A DNA stretch of 60,461 bases from SUG1106 sp964651095 (GTDB taxonomy: Bacteria; Bacillota; Clostridia; Peptostreptococcales; Anaerovoracaceae): positions 1 to 60,461 of the forward strand of contig CAZYWO010000001.1 of assembly GCA_964651095.1 (NCBI GenBank), in the 5' to 3' direction. The position numbers and the translations under genes were made by a program. Shown one piece after another: positions 8,242 to 17,224 of this stretch (positions are counted from its first letter, which is position 1; each line of letters begins with the position of its first letter). The notes beneath the pieces are model-generated. The model was not told where the DNA came from. It worked only from the letters and a program-made list of their open reading frames with translations, and ran no database searches.

Positions 8242-9423
8242 TTATTTTACCTCAATCACCGTTTCTTTGCAAAGAGGCCTCAGGCTTTCTTGCGATTCCC
8301 AACAGAATACTTTAACGATCGCTATATTTTCTGCCTGGAAAGATGTTTGCCACTTCGCATCATTTTCGTGCAGTTTGTTCATATGGACAAAATTTCCGTT
8401 TTCATCGTAACCTGCGGCCATAAGCACAAAGCTTTCCGGTTGATTTTCAACCAGTACCGACATAACGATATCATTGTTTTCTGCCTGGCAGGATTCCACC
8501 GTAATTACCGGAACAGGGTTCTTCGGTTCGTCCGCTATTTCTGAAAACGTCAGATTGTAAGGACGATCATGGGCATAAGCATCAATTGCAGATCCGACTT
8601 TCCCGTACAACAATAATTTGCCGCAGCCCATAAATGAAGTTGGATAGAGCTTTACAACGGAACTCGGTACTGTAATTTTCCGTAAGCTGTTTCCGTATTT
8701 ATCTTCGCCGCAGTGGCAAAAGGCCCCATCAGCTATGGTTGTGACCGTGTTCGGAATTGTGTAGCTTTCCAACGTACTGCCCTCCGGATAGGTGATAATT
8801 GTTTTAGCCTCCTTATCGAAAAGAACGCCGTCTATATCTCGATATACAGGATTATCATTGTCAACATTTATTTTTTCCAGTTTTGAGCAGTTTTGAAATA
8901 CTCCCCATCCGATATCGACAACACTTTTAGGTATATTTATGTTCTCCAGTTTTTTGCAGCCTTCAAAGGCATAATTCCCGACATATGTTACTCCATCAGG
9001 AATATCGAGTTTTGTCAAGCTTTGGCAGATGGAAAATGCCCCGTAACCAATACGGGTAATATTATCGGGGTATTCTAACTCCGTCATAGCATAGCAGCCC
9101 TCAAACGCTCCATCTCCGATAGTCGTTATTCCATCCTCGACAATGCCTTTAATTACATATTCACCATAATCTATTTCCTGATATACCGGCGTAAAATAGT
9201 TATATTCCCCCTTGTTTTCAGCTTCGTACATTGCCCCTTCTCCGCTGAATATTAGTGTGCCGGCTGAAGTATCAAGCTCCCATGTCACATTATTTCCGGG
9301 TTCGCCCGTCTCTGTTGCAACGCCGTAATTGCCTTTCAAAATTTCAGCTTCCGCCGTAAAAGACACTGCCGCAAATGCAGTTACTGCCAGCATGGAGCAA
9401 AACAAATACTTAATTTTTTTCAT
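8242..9423 (-). CDS. Secreted BspA-type leucine-rich repeat protein
   Basis: A 393-residue exported protein with a clear signal peptide (about 1-27). Residues about 95-270 hold LRR_5-type (BspA-like) repeats with the recurring pattern I-G-x-G-A-F-x-x-C-x-x-L-x-x-I-x-I-P (for example IGDGAFEGC, VGNYAFEGC). The C-terminal 100 residues form a beta-rich domain without a sorting signal. Such proteins bind host or bacterial surfaces. It lies at the end of a row of secreted proteins between the minor pilins and pilD, so a role as an adhesin linked to the pilus or to mating contact is plausible but not shown. Confidence 0.85.
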   Translation of the reverse strand: MKKIKYLFCSMLAVTAFAAVSFTAEAEILKGNYGVATETGEPGNNVTWELDTSAGTLIFSGEGAMYEAENKGEYNYFTPVYQEIDYGEYVIKGIVEDGITTIGDGAFEGCYAMTELEYPDNITRIGYGAFSICQSLTKLDIPDGVTYVGNYAFEGCKKLENINIPKSVVDIGWGVFQNCSKLEKINVDNDNPVYRDIDGVLFDKEAKTIITYPEGSTLESYTIPNTVTTIADGAFCHCGEDKYGNSLRKITVPSSVVKLYPTSFMGCGKLLLYGKVGSAIDAYAHDRPYNLTFSEIADEPKNPVPVITVESCQAENNDIVMSVLVENQPESFVLMAAGYDENGNFVHMNKLHENDAKWQTSFQAENIAIVKVFCWESQESLRPLCKETVIEVK

Positions 9424-9486
9424 ATATAACTTCCTTTCGTGTTTTGTGTGGATATATTATCATAATAACATGAGCAGAGAAAATAA

Positions 9487-11427
9487 TCAAAAAATCACAT
9501 TTGTTGTTCCTGTGTATGACGGCGGAGCTGCAACATTAAGGGTTGCATATACCTTGAATCCCCCTCCGGTGGTCTTTCCGGAAGAAGCAAAGGCTATTTT
9601 CTTTTTCCCGGAGGAAACGGCGGAGCTGTCGGCAATGTAAACCTCAAGCGTAAGCGTATCCCATGTTGAAGCCGTAGTTGAAGTTTTTATTCTGTAACGT
9701 ATGCCGCCGACGGTAGTCTCAGTGCTTGCATAGGTGGCATTTCCCAGATTAAACCCGAACTGATATACGTAGGTCTTTGTTCTTCCATCAGCATCGTTAC
9801 AAATATTTATTTCTCCCAAATTTATTGTTTTAGCGATTTTGTCAATAGCATCAACACGGGTTTTAAGGCTTGAGATATCCGTTTTATTTTTATTCACCTG
9901 TGTTTCGATATCGGTGATATTCGTTGAGCTTTGCTCAAACTTATTCTGTAAGTCAGTAATTGCCGTAGTGTTTGACAAAATATTTTCTGTGTTATTTTCA
10001 ACCGTGGTCTTTAAACTTGCTATATCGGTTTTGTTAGTGTTTACCTGAGCTTTAAGGTCACTTAGAGGATCACTCATAACCTTCAGCGTGAAGTGGACAA
10101 TATACCCCTTTGTTGTTTCAAAGGAACAAAACCATTGATCCTTGGGAACGCTGTATTGATAAAAGAATTTGGGAGAATATGTGATTTTTACTTTTGACTT
10201 ATCTGTTTCAAAATCTTCAACGCTTATAAGCTTGTTGGCGGAGCTTCTCAGTGCTGATTCCATACTTATTACAGCTGAACCATTTGCTGCTGCGCTTGAA
10301 GCCTTAAGCGCACGAAATGTTCCTGTTTTGTACTCTCCAATACCGTACCCCAGCTCATAATTGTTAGAATATACCGAGCTGCTGTCCTTATCGGGAATAA
10401 CCTCAATAATTCCTAAGTTTATATTTTTAATATTGGGATCGTAATTTTCTATGGAATCGGCAGATATGAGATATTCGCCTATTTTGACAAATTCCATAAA
10501 TCCTAAATCACGCACACAATATTCGCTGCTGTCAGAGTTTAAGCCCATACCAAAAACAACAAATTTACCGTTATTCAAGGGCAATGTAATAATATCGTTT
10601 CCATTAGAATAAAATCTGTTTTCTTTAGCAACGATACCAACTCCGCCTGCGCTGGCCGGGTAAAAATCAACACCTGAATTGATTACGGCAAGGTTTTCAT
10701 CGCCGTTACCAATGATAAACAATCCTTCGTGGGTAACATTTGATGAGCTTGTATTTTGTATCTTAAGTTTAAGCGTTCTGCCATCAGGGAAGCTTCCGCT
10801 CACAGGCAAATTGACCGATGCATCATTTTGGCTGAGGTAAAAGTAATTTCCCGATATGGAAACGTCATCCTTTTCTTCAAATGTAATTTTGTTTCCATTA
10901 CGCATTATATAGTATGAGTGATTTACGGTTTCATAAGTTTCTTTTACAAACTTAAGGGCGGTATAATTGTCGTTGCCCTTAATAATATAATAGGACTGCC
11001 CGTTTGAACTTGTATATTCGGATATTTCTTTGATTTGAATTCTTCTATTCGCATTATAATACGAAAAATGGCCGTCTGTCATATCGTTCAATTCCGCATA
11101 TACTGTCACACCATTTATGTCAAATACATTGTTTGTATCAAGGCTGATAACAAAAGCGTTCTGTGCGCCGGCAAAGGCAAGATACATATTTTTTCCCATG
11201 TCTGTGGAAAGCTTATCAAGCCTGTATGTAGTCAGCTTACCGGCCTTTGCAAATGCAGCCATAGCTAAAACACGCTGATCCATGCCCCAAGAAAGATTGG
11301 GATTCCGGGCCCAGATTTCAACCACCTTTTCATCTGCCGCAAAGGATACCGTACTGAAACAAAGACTCAAAGCCAACACTGCGGAAAGAAAAAAGGCAAT
11401 TACTTTATTCATTTTTTTACTTTTCAT
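9487..11427 (-). CDS. Large secreted protein with coiled-coil stalk
   Basis: A 646-residue exported protein with a signal peptide (about 1-31, ending SFAA). The middle is beta-rich and unrecognised. Residues about 455-535 form a heptad-type coiled coil rich in N, T, D and L (for example NTENILSNTTAITDLQNKFE), built from two similar units that contain NTNKTDIASLK and NKNKTDISSLK. A compact beta-rich domain closes the protein. The stalk-then-head layout recalls trimeric adhesins or phage fibre tips. It follows a lipoprotein gene with an 11-base overlap. A surface or pilus-tip adhesin is the best guess; I see no anchor motif. Confidence 0.75.
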   Translation of the reverse strand: MKSKKMNKVIAFFLSAVLALSLCFSTVSFAADEKVVEIWARNPNLSWGMDQRVLAMAAFAKAGKLTTYRLDKLSTDMGKNMYLAFAGAQNAFVISLDTNNVFDINGVTVYAELNDMTDGHFSYYNANRRIQIKEISEYTSSNGQSYYIIKGNDNYTALKFVKETYETVNHSYYIMRNGNKITFEEKDDVSISGNYFYLSQNDASVNLPVSGSFPDGRTLKLKIQNTSSSNVTHEGLFIIGNGDENLAVINSGVDFYPASAGGVGIVAKENRFYSNGNDIITLPLNNGKFVVFGMGLNSDSSEYCVRDLGFMEFVKIGEYLISADSIENYDPNIKNINLGIIEVIPDKDSSSVYSNNYELGYGIGEYKTGTFRALKASSAAANGSAVISMESALRSSANKLISVEDFETDKSKVKITYSPKFFYQYSVPKDQWFCSFETTKGYIVHFTLKVMSDPLSDLKAQVNTNKTDIASLKTTVENNTENILSNTTAITDLQNKFEQSSTNITDIETQVNKNKTDISSLKTRVDAIDKIAKTINLGEINICNDADGRTKTYVYQFGFNLGNATYASTETTVGGIRYRIKTSTTASTWDTLTLEVYIADSSAVSSGKKKIAFASSGKTTGGGFKVYATLNVAAPPSYTGTTNVIF

Positions 11428-11947
11428 TTAACACACCTTCCTCAACCGTTAAAGTTATTTCTTTTCCGAAAATCTCATCAATACTCTCTGCCGCCGTCTG
11501 CAAATTTCCTGTTCGGCGAAGATAGCAATATTTTTCTCTGTACAAAATCGGCTCCGAGAAATAAGCTCCATCTTCAAGAGAATCATATACGCTCTCCAAT
11601 TCCGTACCGATAGGGTTAAAGAAACTTTCGCCGTTTACAGTCTGGCGGGAGAGAGAAACTCCCCCTTTTTGGGCAGGATCAACATCTGCTCCGTATTCGT
11701 TTATGAATGCTGCACATTCATCGTAGCTGTCAAATGCAAGCAGTACAGCTCTTTTTATTGACGTTTGCTCTATGAAGCTGTCGATATATTCGGCTTTATT
11801 TATTCCGTTCATCTCCGCCTCTGCTGCGGCAATAAGAAGCTCGTCGCTTAATCCTTCCTCAGCTTTTTTCTCTGAAACCCGACTGTTATTGCCGCAGCCG
11901 CATAACGCAACAGCTGCCGCAGCAGCAATTAAAAATATTTTTTTCAC
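11417..11947 (-). CDS. Lipoprotein with degenerate parvulin-like domain
   Basis: A 176-residue lipoprotein: a short signal ending in the lipobox ALCGC (Cys about residue 19). Residues about 70-150 faintly follow the parvulin layout (FDSYDECAAFI, then GGVSLSRQ, then LEDGAYFSEPILYREKYCYL, where family members have an aspect like G-x-x-S-x-P-V and G-Y-H-I), but the catalytic signature is not clear. It starts with GTG after GGGAGTG and overlaps the next gene by 11 bases. It could be a folding helper for the secreted adhesins around it. The parvulin reading is weak; an unknown lipoprotein is the safe call. Confidence 0.65.
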   Translation of the reverse strand: MKKIFLIAAAAAVALCGCGNNSRVSEKKAEEGLSDELLIAAAEAEMNGINKAEYIDSFIEQTSIKRAVLLAFDSYDECAAFINEYGADVDPAQKGGVSLSRQTVNGESFFNPIGTELESVYDSLEDGAYFSEPILYREKYCYLRRTGNLQTAAESIDEIFGKEITLTVEEGVLNEK

Positions 11948-11954
11948 TCATTTG

Positions 11955-13139
11955 TCACTCCCTTGCTTCAAGTGAATAACGTAAATTTGTTCCGAGAAGC
12001 CTTCCGTTTATATCCGACAGAAACTCCTTTACGAAAATGTAATTTGTACCCTTTTTCCATCCTTCCATGGGCATAACGGATATGACTGACGGGGAAATCT
12101 GCTTGACTTCGGTTTCCATCCTTTTTCCGTTCCCGCTTTTGTCGGTTGAAACAAAAATTTGTCCCGATGCACCTTCTGCGGATATAGGGGCATTAAAGGT
12201 TATAAGCACAGGCTTTTTTGCCTTTATTCCTTTTCCGATTATGCCTTTATCGGAAAAATGATTTTCACTGTATTTCACATTGAATTTTGTTTCGTAAACC
12301 TGCTGCCAAAGGTAATTATACATAATGAACCTTACTTCTCCTGCGTCCTTCAGAACAGCCTTTCCCGAATCGTCAATTTCAGCGGGGCCGATTGAGGTAT
12401 AATATACCTTTGTAACTGTAGTATCGGCGGGAGTAAAGGACGGCACAAAAGTAATAGTTTCTCCCGTTTCATATTTTTTTGAGCTTTGCGTAAAGGAAAT
12501 CCTCGTGGGATACCTGACAAATTCAGTAACATGAAGGGTTATTCTATCGCTGCATCCGCTGCCGTCCTGAGCCTTTACGGTTATATGACAGGTACCTTTT
12601 TTCTTGCAGGTCACAACGCCGTCTTGATTAACCTTTGCCACCTTACTGTCATCACTGCTCCACTTAACCTCTTTGCTTGTGACGGTCGAAGGAGTATATT
12701 TATAACTGAGCCTTACAGTATCGTTTGCCATGGCGGTATAAGAGGTGAGGTATTCTCCGTCTTTTGTAATCATAATGTTATCCATAAGAATTTCCTCGCC
12801 TTGAGCATAACCCAAAACATTTACGGTTAAATATTTGGTTGCGTTGCCGTCGTCGCTTTTTATTCTTATGGTCGCAGTCCCTTTTCTGCTATTAGAGCGC
12901 AGCCGTCCTCCCGGATTGGCATAAACTATGTCGGGATTCAGGCTTTCAAACGTCACACTTTTATTCGTAGCATTAGACGGTAACACTGTATAATCAACGG
13001 TGTATACATCGTCCTGATACATGGTGATTTCGTCCTTGCCAATCTTTATGGATTTTACCGGAATATCTTCCGCTGCAAAGACATTAAAGCTCAAGATTAA
13101 GATCAGAACCGACAGCAGTGCTGATTTCTTCAAGTTCAT
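11955..13139 (-). CDS. Secreted Ig-like (Big_2) domain protein
   Basis: A 394-residue exported protein with signal peptide (about 1-22). Two bacterial Ig-like Big_2 domains follow (about 25-108 with YTVLPSNATNKSVTFES, and about 115-205 with KYTPSTVTSKEVKWSSDD), then a third beta domain and a C-terminal SbsA/Big_5-like domain (about 300-394, VLITFNAPI to LRYSLEA). It has a strong AAAGGAGG site and overlaps the upstream gene by 56 bases. Such modular beta proteins sit on cell surfaces or in pilus-tip complexes. It belongs to the block of exported proteins between the pilins and pilD. Confidence 0.82.
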   Translation of the reverse strand: MNLKKSALLSVLILILSFNVFAAEDIPVKSIKIGKDEITMYQDDVYTVDYTVLPSNATNKSVTFESLNPDIVYANPGGRLRSNSRKGTATIRIKSDDGNATKYLTVNVLGYAQGEEILMDNIMITKDGEYLTSYTAMANDTVRLSYKYTPSTVTSKEVKWSSDDSKVAKVNQDGVVTCKKKGTCHITVKAQDGSGCSDRITLHVTEFVRYPTRISFTQSSKKYETGETITFVPSFTPADTTVTKVYYTSIGPAEIDDSGKAVLKDAGEVRFIMYNYLWQQVYETKFNVKYSENHFSDKGIIGKGIKAKKPVLITFNAPISAEGASGQIFVSTDKSGNGKRMETEVKQISPSVISVMPMEGWKKGTNYIFVKEFLSDINGRLLGTNLRYSLEARE

Positions 13140-13827
13140 GTATCACATCCTCCTTTTCATACAAGCTATCCAGTTTGCCGTCCTGCAAAACGGCAACCAC
13201 CATTTTGTTATCATTTTTACTGAAATTAATCAGGTCGGTAATACTGTTAAGGAGCGTTATACGCAGGTCATTTCCGACAAGCTCCTTTGTGAGATTTTGC
13301 AGATTTTCACAACACAGCCATTGTGCAACGGCGGGATCCTCATATTCATACCGGTATTTTATGTATCCGCCGATTATAGCAGTTTTACGGTATATTTGAT
13401 AATATACCAAGGGCTCAAATTCGGCGGTTATTCCGCCGAAAGAGCCCGCAACCTTTAAAGTGTTATACTGCCTTTTACGTTCCGGGGACAGATATACATT
13501 TTCGTACTTCGTTTTATAGCTGCCCTTATCTATCTCTTCCAGAGTGAGAGGCGTTGATATAGCTGAAAAATACTTATCGATGTCGCTGCAATCAATATAT
13601 TCCTCCCGTGTGACGACATACTTTTCTGTATAGGGATAGATAATATCGTTTATATACTGTCTGTCCCCATTGATATCATGTTCCAGAATAAAACGATTGT
13701 CGGGAACAACTTCTGTAATTCCGAAGGGCGGGCTTTCCCCGGAAGAAAATTCATCAGCACCGCAAAGAGCAGTGCTGACGAAAAGCAGAAAAACGGTAAA
13801 AACCAACGCCAATATTTTTTTGTTCAT
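13084..13827 (-). CDS. Secreted hypothetical protein
   Basis: A 247-residue exported protein with a signal peptide (about 1-24). I do not recognise a domain. The mature part is acidic with many Tyr residues and a helical C-terminal third. It is coupled to both neighbours (six bases after the upstream gene, 56-base overlap downstream), so it is made together with the two Ig-like proteins and may be part of the same complex. Confidence 0.7.
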   Translation of the reverse strand: MNKKILALVFTVFLLFVSTALCGADEFSSGESPPFGITEVVPDNRFILEHDINGDRQYINDIIYPYTEKYVVTREEYIDCSDIDKYFSAISTPLTLEEIDKGSYKTKYENVYLSPERKRQYNTLKVAGSFGGITAEFEPLVYYQIYRKTAIIGGYIKYRYEYEDPAVAQWLCCENLQNLTKELVGNDLRITLLNSITDLINFSKNDNKMVVAVLQDGKLDSLYEKEDVIHELEEISTAVGSDLNLEL

Positions 13828-13832
13828 ATCTT

Positions 13833-16469
13833 TTACCTCGCAAATGTAAGTTTTGAATTGTCCACGCCGGCAGTCTTGGCACGACGTGTTCCGATGTAAT
13901 AAGTGGTAGCAACACGGCTCCGGCTTTCAGTTGCGTCTGCGCCTGCCGTTCCTAAGCTTCCCGTTGTGTTGTCCGACTTTTCAGCATACTTGCTTAATAC
14001 GCTCTCGTTTCCGGCAAAGTCTGTATGCAGAAGTGTCAGTGTGGTGCTTTGGGAAATATCAACACCGAAATAACCTGATGGCAGCAAAACAGCGTCTTGA
14101 TACGACTCGCCTGTAATTTTATATTTGTCTTTTTCCAAGGCAAGAAGGTAATTCCTGTTTAAGCCTCCATTAAGATGAGAGTGATCAAGCTTCCATCGAA
14201 CGCTGCCGTCTGAAGCAGAATATTCCCATTCAGCACAGGGGCTGCGCTTGATAGCTATTTCTCCAAACTTAAGGTTTTCAATCGTGGATATACTCTGTCC
14301 TCCCGGTTTAATTTCTGTAAGCCAGCCCCTTACTTCGTAAAGCCCATCGGGGAGCTTCCCGCCGGATGATGTGTAGCTTACGGAAAATTCATTCCGGCCT
14401 TTCCCATCAAAGCTATGCTTCATTGTCTTGCTTTTAAGGGCCGGGTTATCAATATTTATCAACTGTACGGTGAGCATGTATTTATCTGACGGATCAGCAT
14501 CGTTTATGTCAATACAATACTTTGCACTGTAAGCAGAGGGAGATACAACGTAAACAGGCAAACCTTCATTTACGGTTTCGTTTGCGATTGTGTATCTGTA
14601 TCTGTCAATTATGCTGAAGCTGTCAATGCTTGCCTCCTCATTCGGTACGGTTAATGATAACACCATATTCTCGGTAGTAACATTTCCTGCGTAATCTGTT
14701 GCTCTTACGCTGAGATACCTTTTATCGGTGTCTGTAAGCTCTGCATTTCCGCCGCTTGTTCCTATGCTCACCCATGAATCTGCACTGCCGTCATTCGTAA
14801 GACAGTATTCCAGTTTCTTTACTCCGGAACTGTCTCCCTTTCCGTAAGCGCTTTCAGTGTCCAAAGCAGATATTGCTAAGTTGAAGGGAACCTGAATTTC
14901 CTCACCCTCATGAACACCTATAACAATTTTCGGGTTTGTGCGGTCAATCCAAAGCTCAAAATAGGTATACCCTTTAAGAGGCTGTCCATCGAAATCCTGA
15001 GCGTTGGCTGCTTTGTCCGTAGGCCGTGATATGTCGCTGCCTTCAAAACTGTACGTCAGTTTGCCCGTGTCCGTTTCCGTAAAGAAAAAGGTGTTTCTTA
15101 TAGCTCCTGATACAATATATTCCGTTGAAGAAGTAATCTTTGTTCCCGAAGGAGATATCCCTACAACATTATTCATCCCCGCATTATCCGTAAATTCAGT
15201 TTCGACACCGAAGTCATCGGCATTTGTCCAATGCTTGGGTGCGTTACTGTAATCGCTGATTTTACCCGATGGGGGAGTGTTGTCATAAGTATGCACGGTG
15301 CCGGACAGTGTAAGATAATTTCCCGCCCTGTCATAGATATATATGTCCTCAGCTATTGCGGAGCAAGCCTCATCCGGAACAGTATAGTCCATAACAAGTA
15401 CGCCGCCGCTTAAAAAGCTTGATACGTTTTTAAAAGTGGATTTTATCCCTTTTGCGTCTGTTGTTATAACCTTACCGCTAAAGCGGCTTCCCTTATAATT
15501 TGTAATTACATCATCGGCGGATATGGGTATGCCGTCCTCCTCAGAAAACTTCCAACGTTCATAGAAGGTTTTGTCGTTTATTGGAATAGAGAGGTCGTAA
15601 TTGGGAGATTCTGTTGCTATGGGGTTTTTTGAATCAAAATTAAAGCTGAGACTGTCTGACTTTGTATTACCGTAAATGTCCGTCAGCGTTAAAGTCAGCG
15701 TCAAGACTTCACCGCTCGTATCATAACTGAAAGCGGCCATTTTTCCGCTTCCCGAAGCTCCGATGCTGCCGGAGGTTACATTTGTACCGGAGTGGTTTTG
15801 TACCTGATAGCTTGCCAGTGCTATGGGGTTTTCAGCTGTATATGAAATTGTGCAGTCATTGGCCGCTGCCAAACCAAGCCATAGGGACGGCCCGGAAAGT
15901 GCGGTCTTATCCGCCGTTATATATCCGAACCCGCTTCGGTAAAACTTCAGCGACGTTATCTCCATGGCAAAATCATTGTTTACGAGGATAAAATAAAATC
16001 CCATGTCCGAGGGAACACAGGGATTGCTTTCACCTATAAGCCGCCAGCCTTCTTTTTTATCCTGTCCCGGAACTGTGAACACGGTTTCATCGGCGACATT
16101 CTGATAGGTATACCGGCAGGCGAGCTTATATTTTTTGCCGTACTCATAGTCTGATGCGGCCCCGAAGTCTACCGTAATATTCAGACCTATGCTGCCGTTT
16201 TTGCTTTTAATAACCTGTATGGGTTTATACTGCTTGTATACTCCGCTATCTTCCGCAAAGACTGCCAGCTCCACGGCATATACCCGCCAAAGGGAGGTGT
16301 CCTCATTGGGATTGAGACTAACAGTAACGCCTTGATTCCCCGATGCTGTTTCTGCTGCCTTTTTTACGGAGCCGTTCATGCCGATAACAAAGCTGCTGTC
16401 ATCGGCGGCTGCCGGCAAGCAGCAGACAAGCAGCAAAAATATTATCATAGGAAAAATCTTCTTGTACAA
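13833..16469 (-). CDS. Large secreted multi-domain Ig-like protein
   Basis: About 878 residues with a signal peptide. Several beta-sandwich modules follow; repeated phrases such as IYDRAGNYLTLSG, TDYAGNVTTENM and DFAGNESVL are typical of Ig-like repeats of the DUF-type found in bacterial surface proteins (the D-x-A-G-N motif marks strand ends). I place the start at the TTG at 16469, nine bases after AAAGGA, because the upstream TTG at 16490 has no site. It is the first gene of the secreted block, downstream of the Rpn unit. By position it could be a pilus-tip or minor-pilin-linked adhesin comparable in role, not in sequence, to PilY1. Confidence 0.75.
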   Translation of the reverse strand: MYKKIFPMIIFLLLVCCLPAAADDSSFVIGMNGSVKKAAETASGNQGVTVSLNPNEDTSLWRVYAVELAVFAEDSGVYKQYKPIQVIKSKNGSIGLNITVDFGAASDYEYGKKYKLACRYTYQNVADETVFTVPGQDKKEGWRLIGESNPCVPSDMGFYFILVNNDFAMEITSLKFYRSGFGYITADKTALSGPSLWLGLAAANDCTISYTAENPIALASYQVQNHSGTNVTSGSIGASGSGKMAAFSYDTSGEVLTLTLTLTDIYGNTKSDSLSFNFDSKNPIATESPNYDLSIPINDKTFYERWKFSEEDGIPISADDVITNYKGSRFSGKVITTDAKGIKSTFKNVSSFLSGGVLVMDYTVPDEACSAIAEDIYIYDRAGNYLTLSGTVHTYDNTPPSGKISDYSNAPKHWTNADDFGVETEFTDNAGMNNVVGISPSGTKITSSTEYIVSGAIRNTFFFTETDTGKLTYSFEGSDISRPTDKAANAQDFDGQPLKGYTYFELWIDRTNPKIVIGVHEGEEIQVPFNLAISALDTESAYGKGDSSGVKKLEYCLTNDGSADSWVSIGTSGGNAELTDTDKRYLSVRATDYAGNVTTENMVLSLTVPNEEASIDSFSIIDRYRYTIANETVNEGLPVYVVSPSAYSAKYCIDINDADPSDKYMLTVQLINIDNPALKSKTMKHSFDGKGRNEFSVSYTSSGGKLPDGLYEVRGWLTEIKPGGQSISTIENLKFGEIAIKRSPCAEWEYSASDGSVRWKLDHSHLNGGLNRNYLLALEKDKYKITGESYQDAVLLPSGYFGVDISQSTTLTLLHTDFAGNESVLSKYAEKSDNTTGSLGTAGADATESRSRVATTYYIGTRRAKTAGVDNSKLTFAR

Positions 16470-16505
16470 AGTATCACGTCCTTTCTTCAAAATTTTGACA
16501 ACAAA

Positions 16506-16532
16506 AAAGAGCTGAAGCAGTATCAGCTCTTT
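16506..16532 (-). terminator. Terminator after the Rpn unit
   Basis: A perfect 10-base-pair stem AAAGAGCTGA / TCAGCTCTTT with a 7-base loop, followed on the minus strand by TTTTTTG. It lies about 50 bases past the last Rpn-related ORF and closes that transcription unit. Confidence 0.75.
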
Positions 16533-16578
16533 ATCGCTATTCGATTCTGGGGATATTTATTGTACCATACCATTTCAG

Positions 16579-16917
16579 CTACATTTCAAATTTGTCCTCT
16601 CCGCCGAGGTAATCCTCAGCGTTAAAGCCCTCCAAGGTATCCTGAAGGCAGTAGAGCTCATCTTTGAAGTCCGTAACTGAATAATCCAAAAGTTCTGCCG
16701 CTTTCTTCGGATCAACACCATTTTTTACCATCAGCATAAAAGATTTACCAATCCCTATATTTATGCCTTCCTCACGTGCAGTATACAAAAAGCTTGCCTC
16801 ATCGTGACGGCGCTTTTCCTCAAGGCGGATTTTTTCCTGCATTATTTCTCTCGGAGTGAGCTTACGAAATGTTAATTTGAAATTGTCGTTATGACTGTTT
16901 GAATCCTTTTCAGACAT
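16579..16917 (-). CDS. Stand-alone Rpn C-terminal-domain protein (possible RpnS-like antitoxin)
   Basis: A 112-residue cytosolic protein with its own GGAGG site eight bases before ATG. It is a second copy of the C-terminal domain of the adjacent Rpn nuclease: the block about 26-50 (QEKIRLEEKRRHDEAS) and the block about 90-112 (LEGFNAEDYLGGED) are nearly identical, and the matching DNA stretches differ at only 2 of 67 and 3 of 78 positions. The central part has drifted, so it is not a very recent copy. In known Rpn systems an intragenic C-terminal product (RpnS) neutralises the long nuclease; here such a product would be a separate gene. It ends in the acidic tail EDKFEM shared with other proteins of the window. 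Confidence 0.7.
   Translation of the reverse strand: MSEKDSNSHNDNFKLTFRKLTPREIMQEKIRLEEKRRHDEASFLYTAREEGINIGIGKSFMLMVKNGVDPKKAAELLDYSVTDFKDELYCLQDTLEGFNAEDYLGGEDKFEM
16581..16647. repeat. Direct repeat A, copy 1 (Rpn C-terminus)
   Basis: A 67-base stretch coding for the last 22 residues of the small Rpn-like ORF. It matches 16939-17005 at all but two positions and in the same orientation, showing a duplication of the 3' end of the Rpn gene. Confidence 0.85.
16765..16842. repeat. Direct repeat B, copy 1 (Rpn helical region)
   Basis: A 78-base stretch that matches 17147-17224 at all but three positions, same orientation. It codes for the charged helix before the C-terminal domain. Together with repeat A it delimits the duplicated part of the gene; the segment between the two repeats is more diverged. 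Confidence 0.85.
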
Positions 16918-16938
16918 TATTAATCCTCCGATTCAATT

Positions 16939-17005
16939 ACATTTCAAATTCGTCCTCTCCGCCGAGATAATCCTCAGCGTTAAAGCCCTCCAAGGTATCC
17001 TGAAG
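16939..17005. repeat. Direct repeat A, copy 2 (Rpn C-terminus)
   Basis: Partner of 16581-16647, 65 of 67 bases identical, coding for the last residues of the Rpn nuclease itself. Confidence 0.85.
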
Positions 17006-17146
17006 ATAGTAAAGCTCATCTTTGAAATTGTTGACGGAACATCCCAAAAATGCAGCGGCATTAGCAGGCTCAACACCCATTTTGACCATACGGACAAAAC
17101 TTTCTGCTCGTTCTACTTCACGGCCTTCTTCACGGCCTTCCTCACG

Positions 17147-17224
17147 GCCTTCCTCACGTGCAGTATACAAATAGCTTGCCTCGTCATGACGGCGCTTTTC
17201 CTCAAGGCGGATTTTTTCCTGCAT
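17147..17224. repeat. Direct repeat B, copy 2 (Rpn helical region)
   Basis: Partner of 16765-16842, 75 of 78 bases identical. Immediately next to it (about 17119-17160) lies a 12-base tandem repeat coding for REEG units, a likely slippage site. Confidence 0.85.

Noticed and set aside
13084..13139. The end SDLNLEL of the 247-residue protein as another shared acidic tail
   Set aside because: That protein is exported by a signal peptide and the preceding residues are not acidic, so it is left out of the tail set.
17119..17160. The 12-base tandem repeat in the Rpn gene as a CRISPR-like or minisatellite element
   Set aside because: It is inside the coding frame and simply gives REEG units of a charged helix; there are no spacers.
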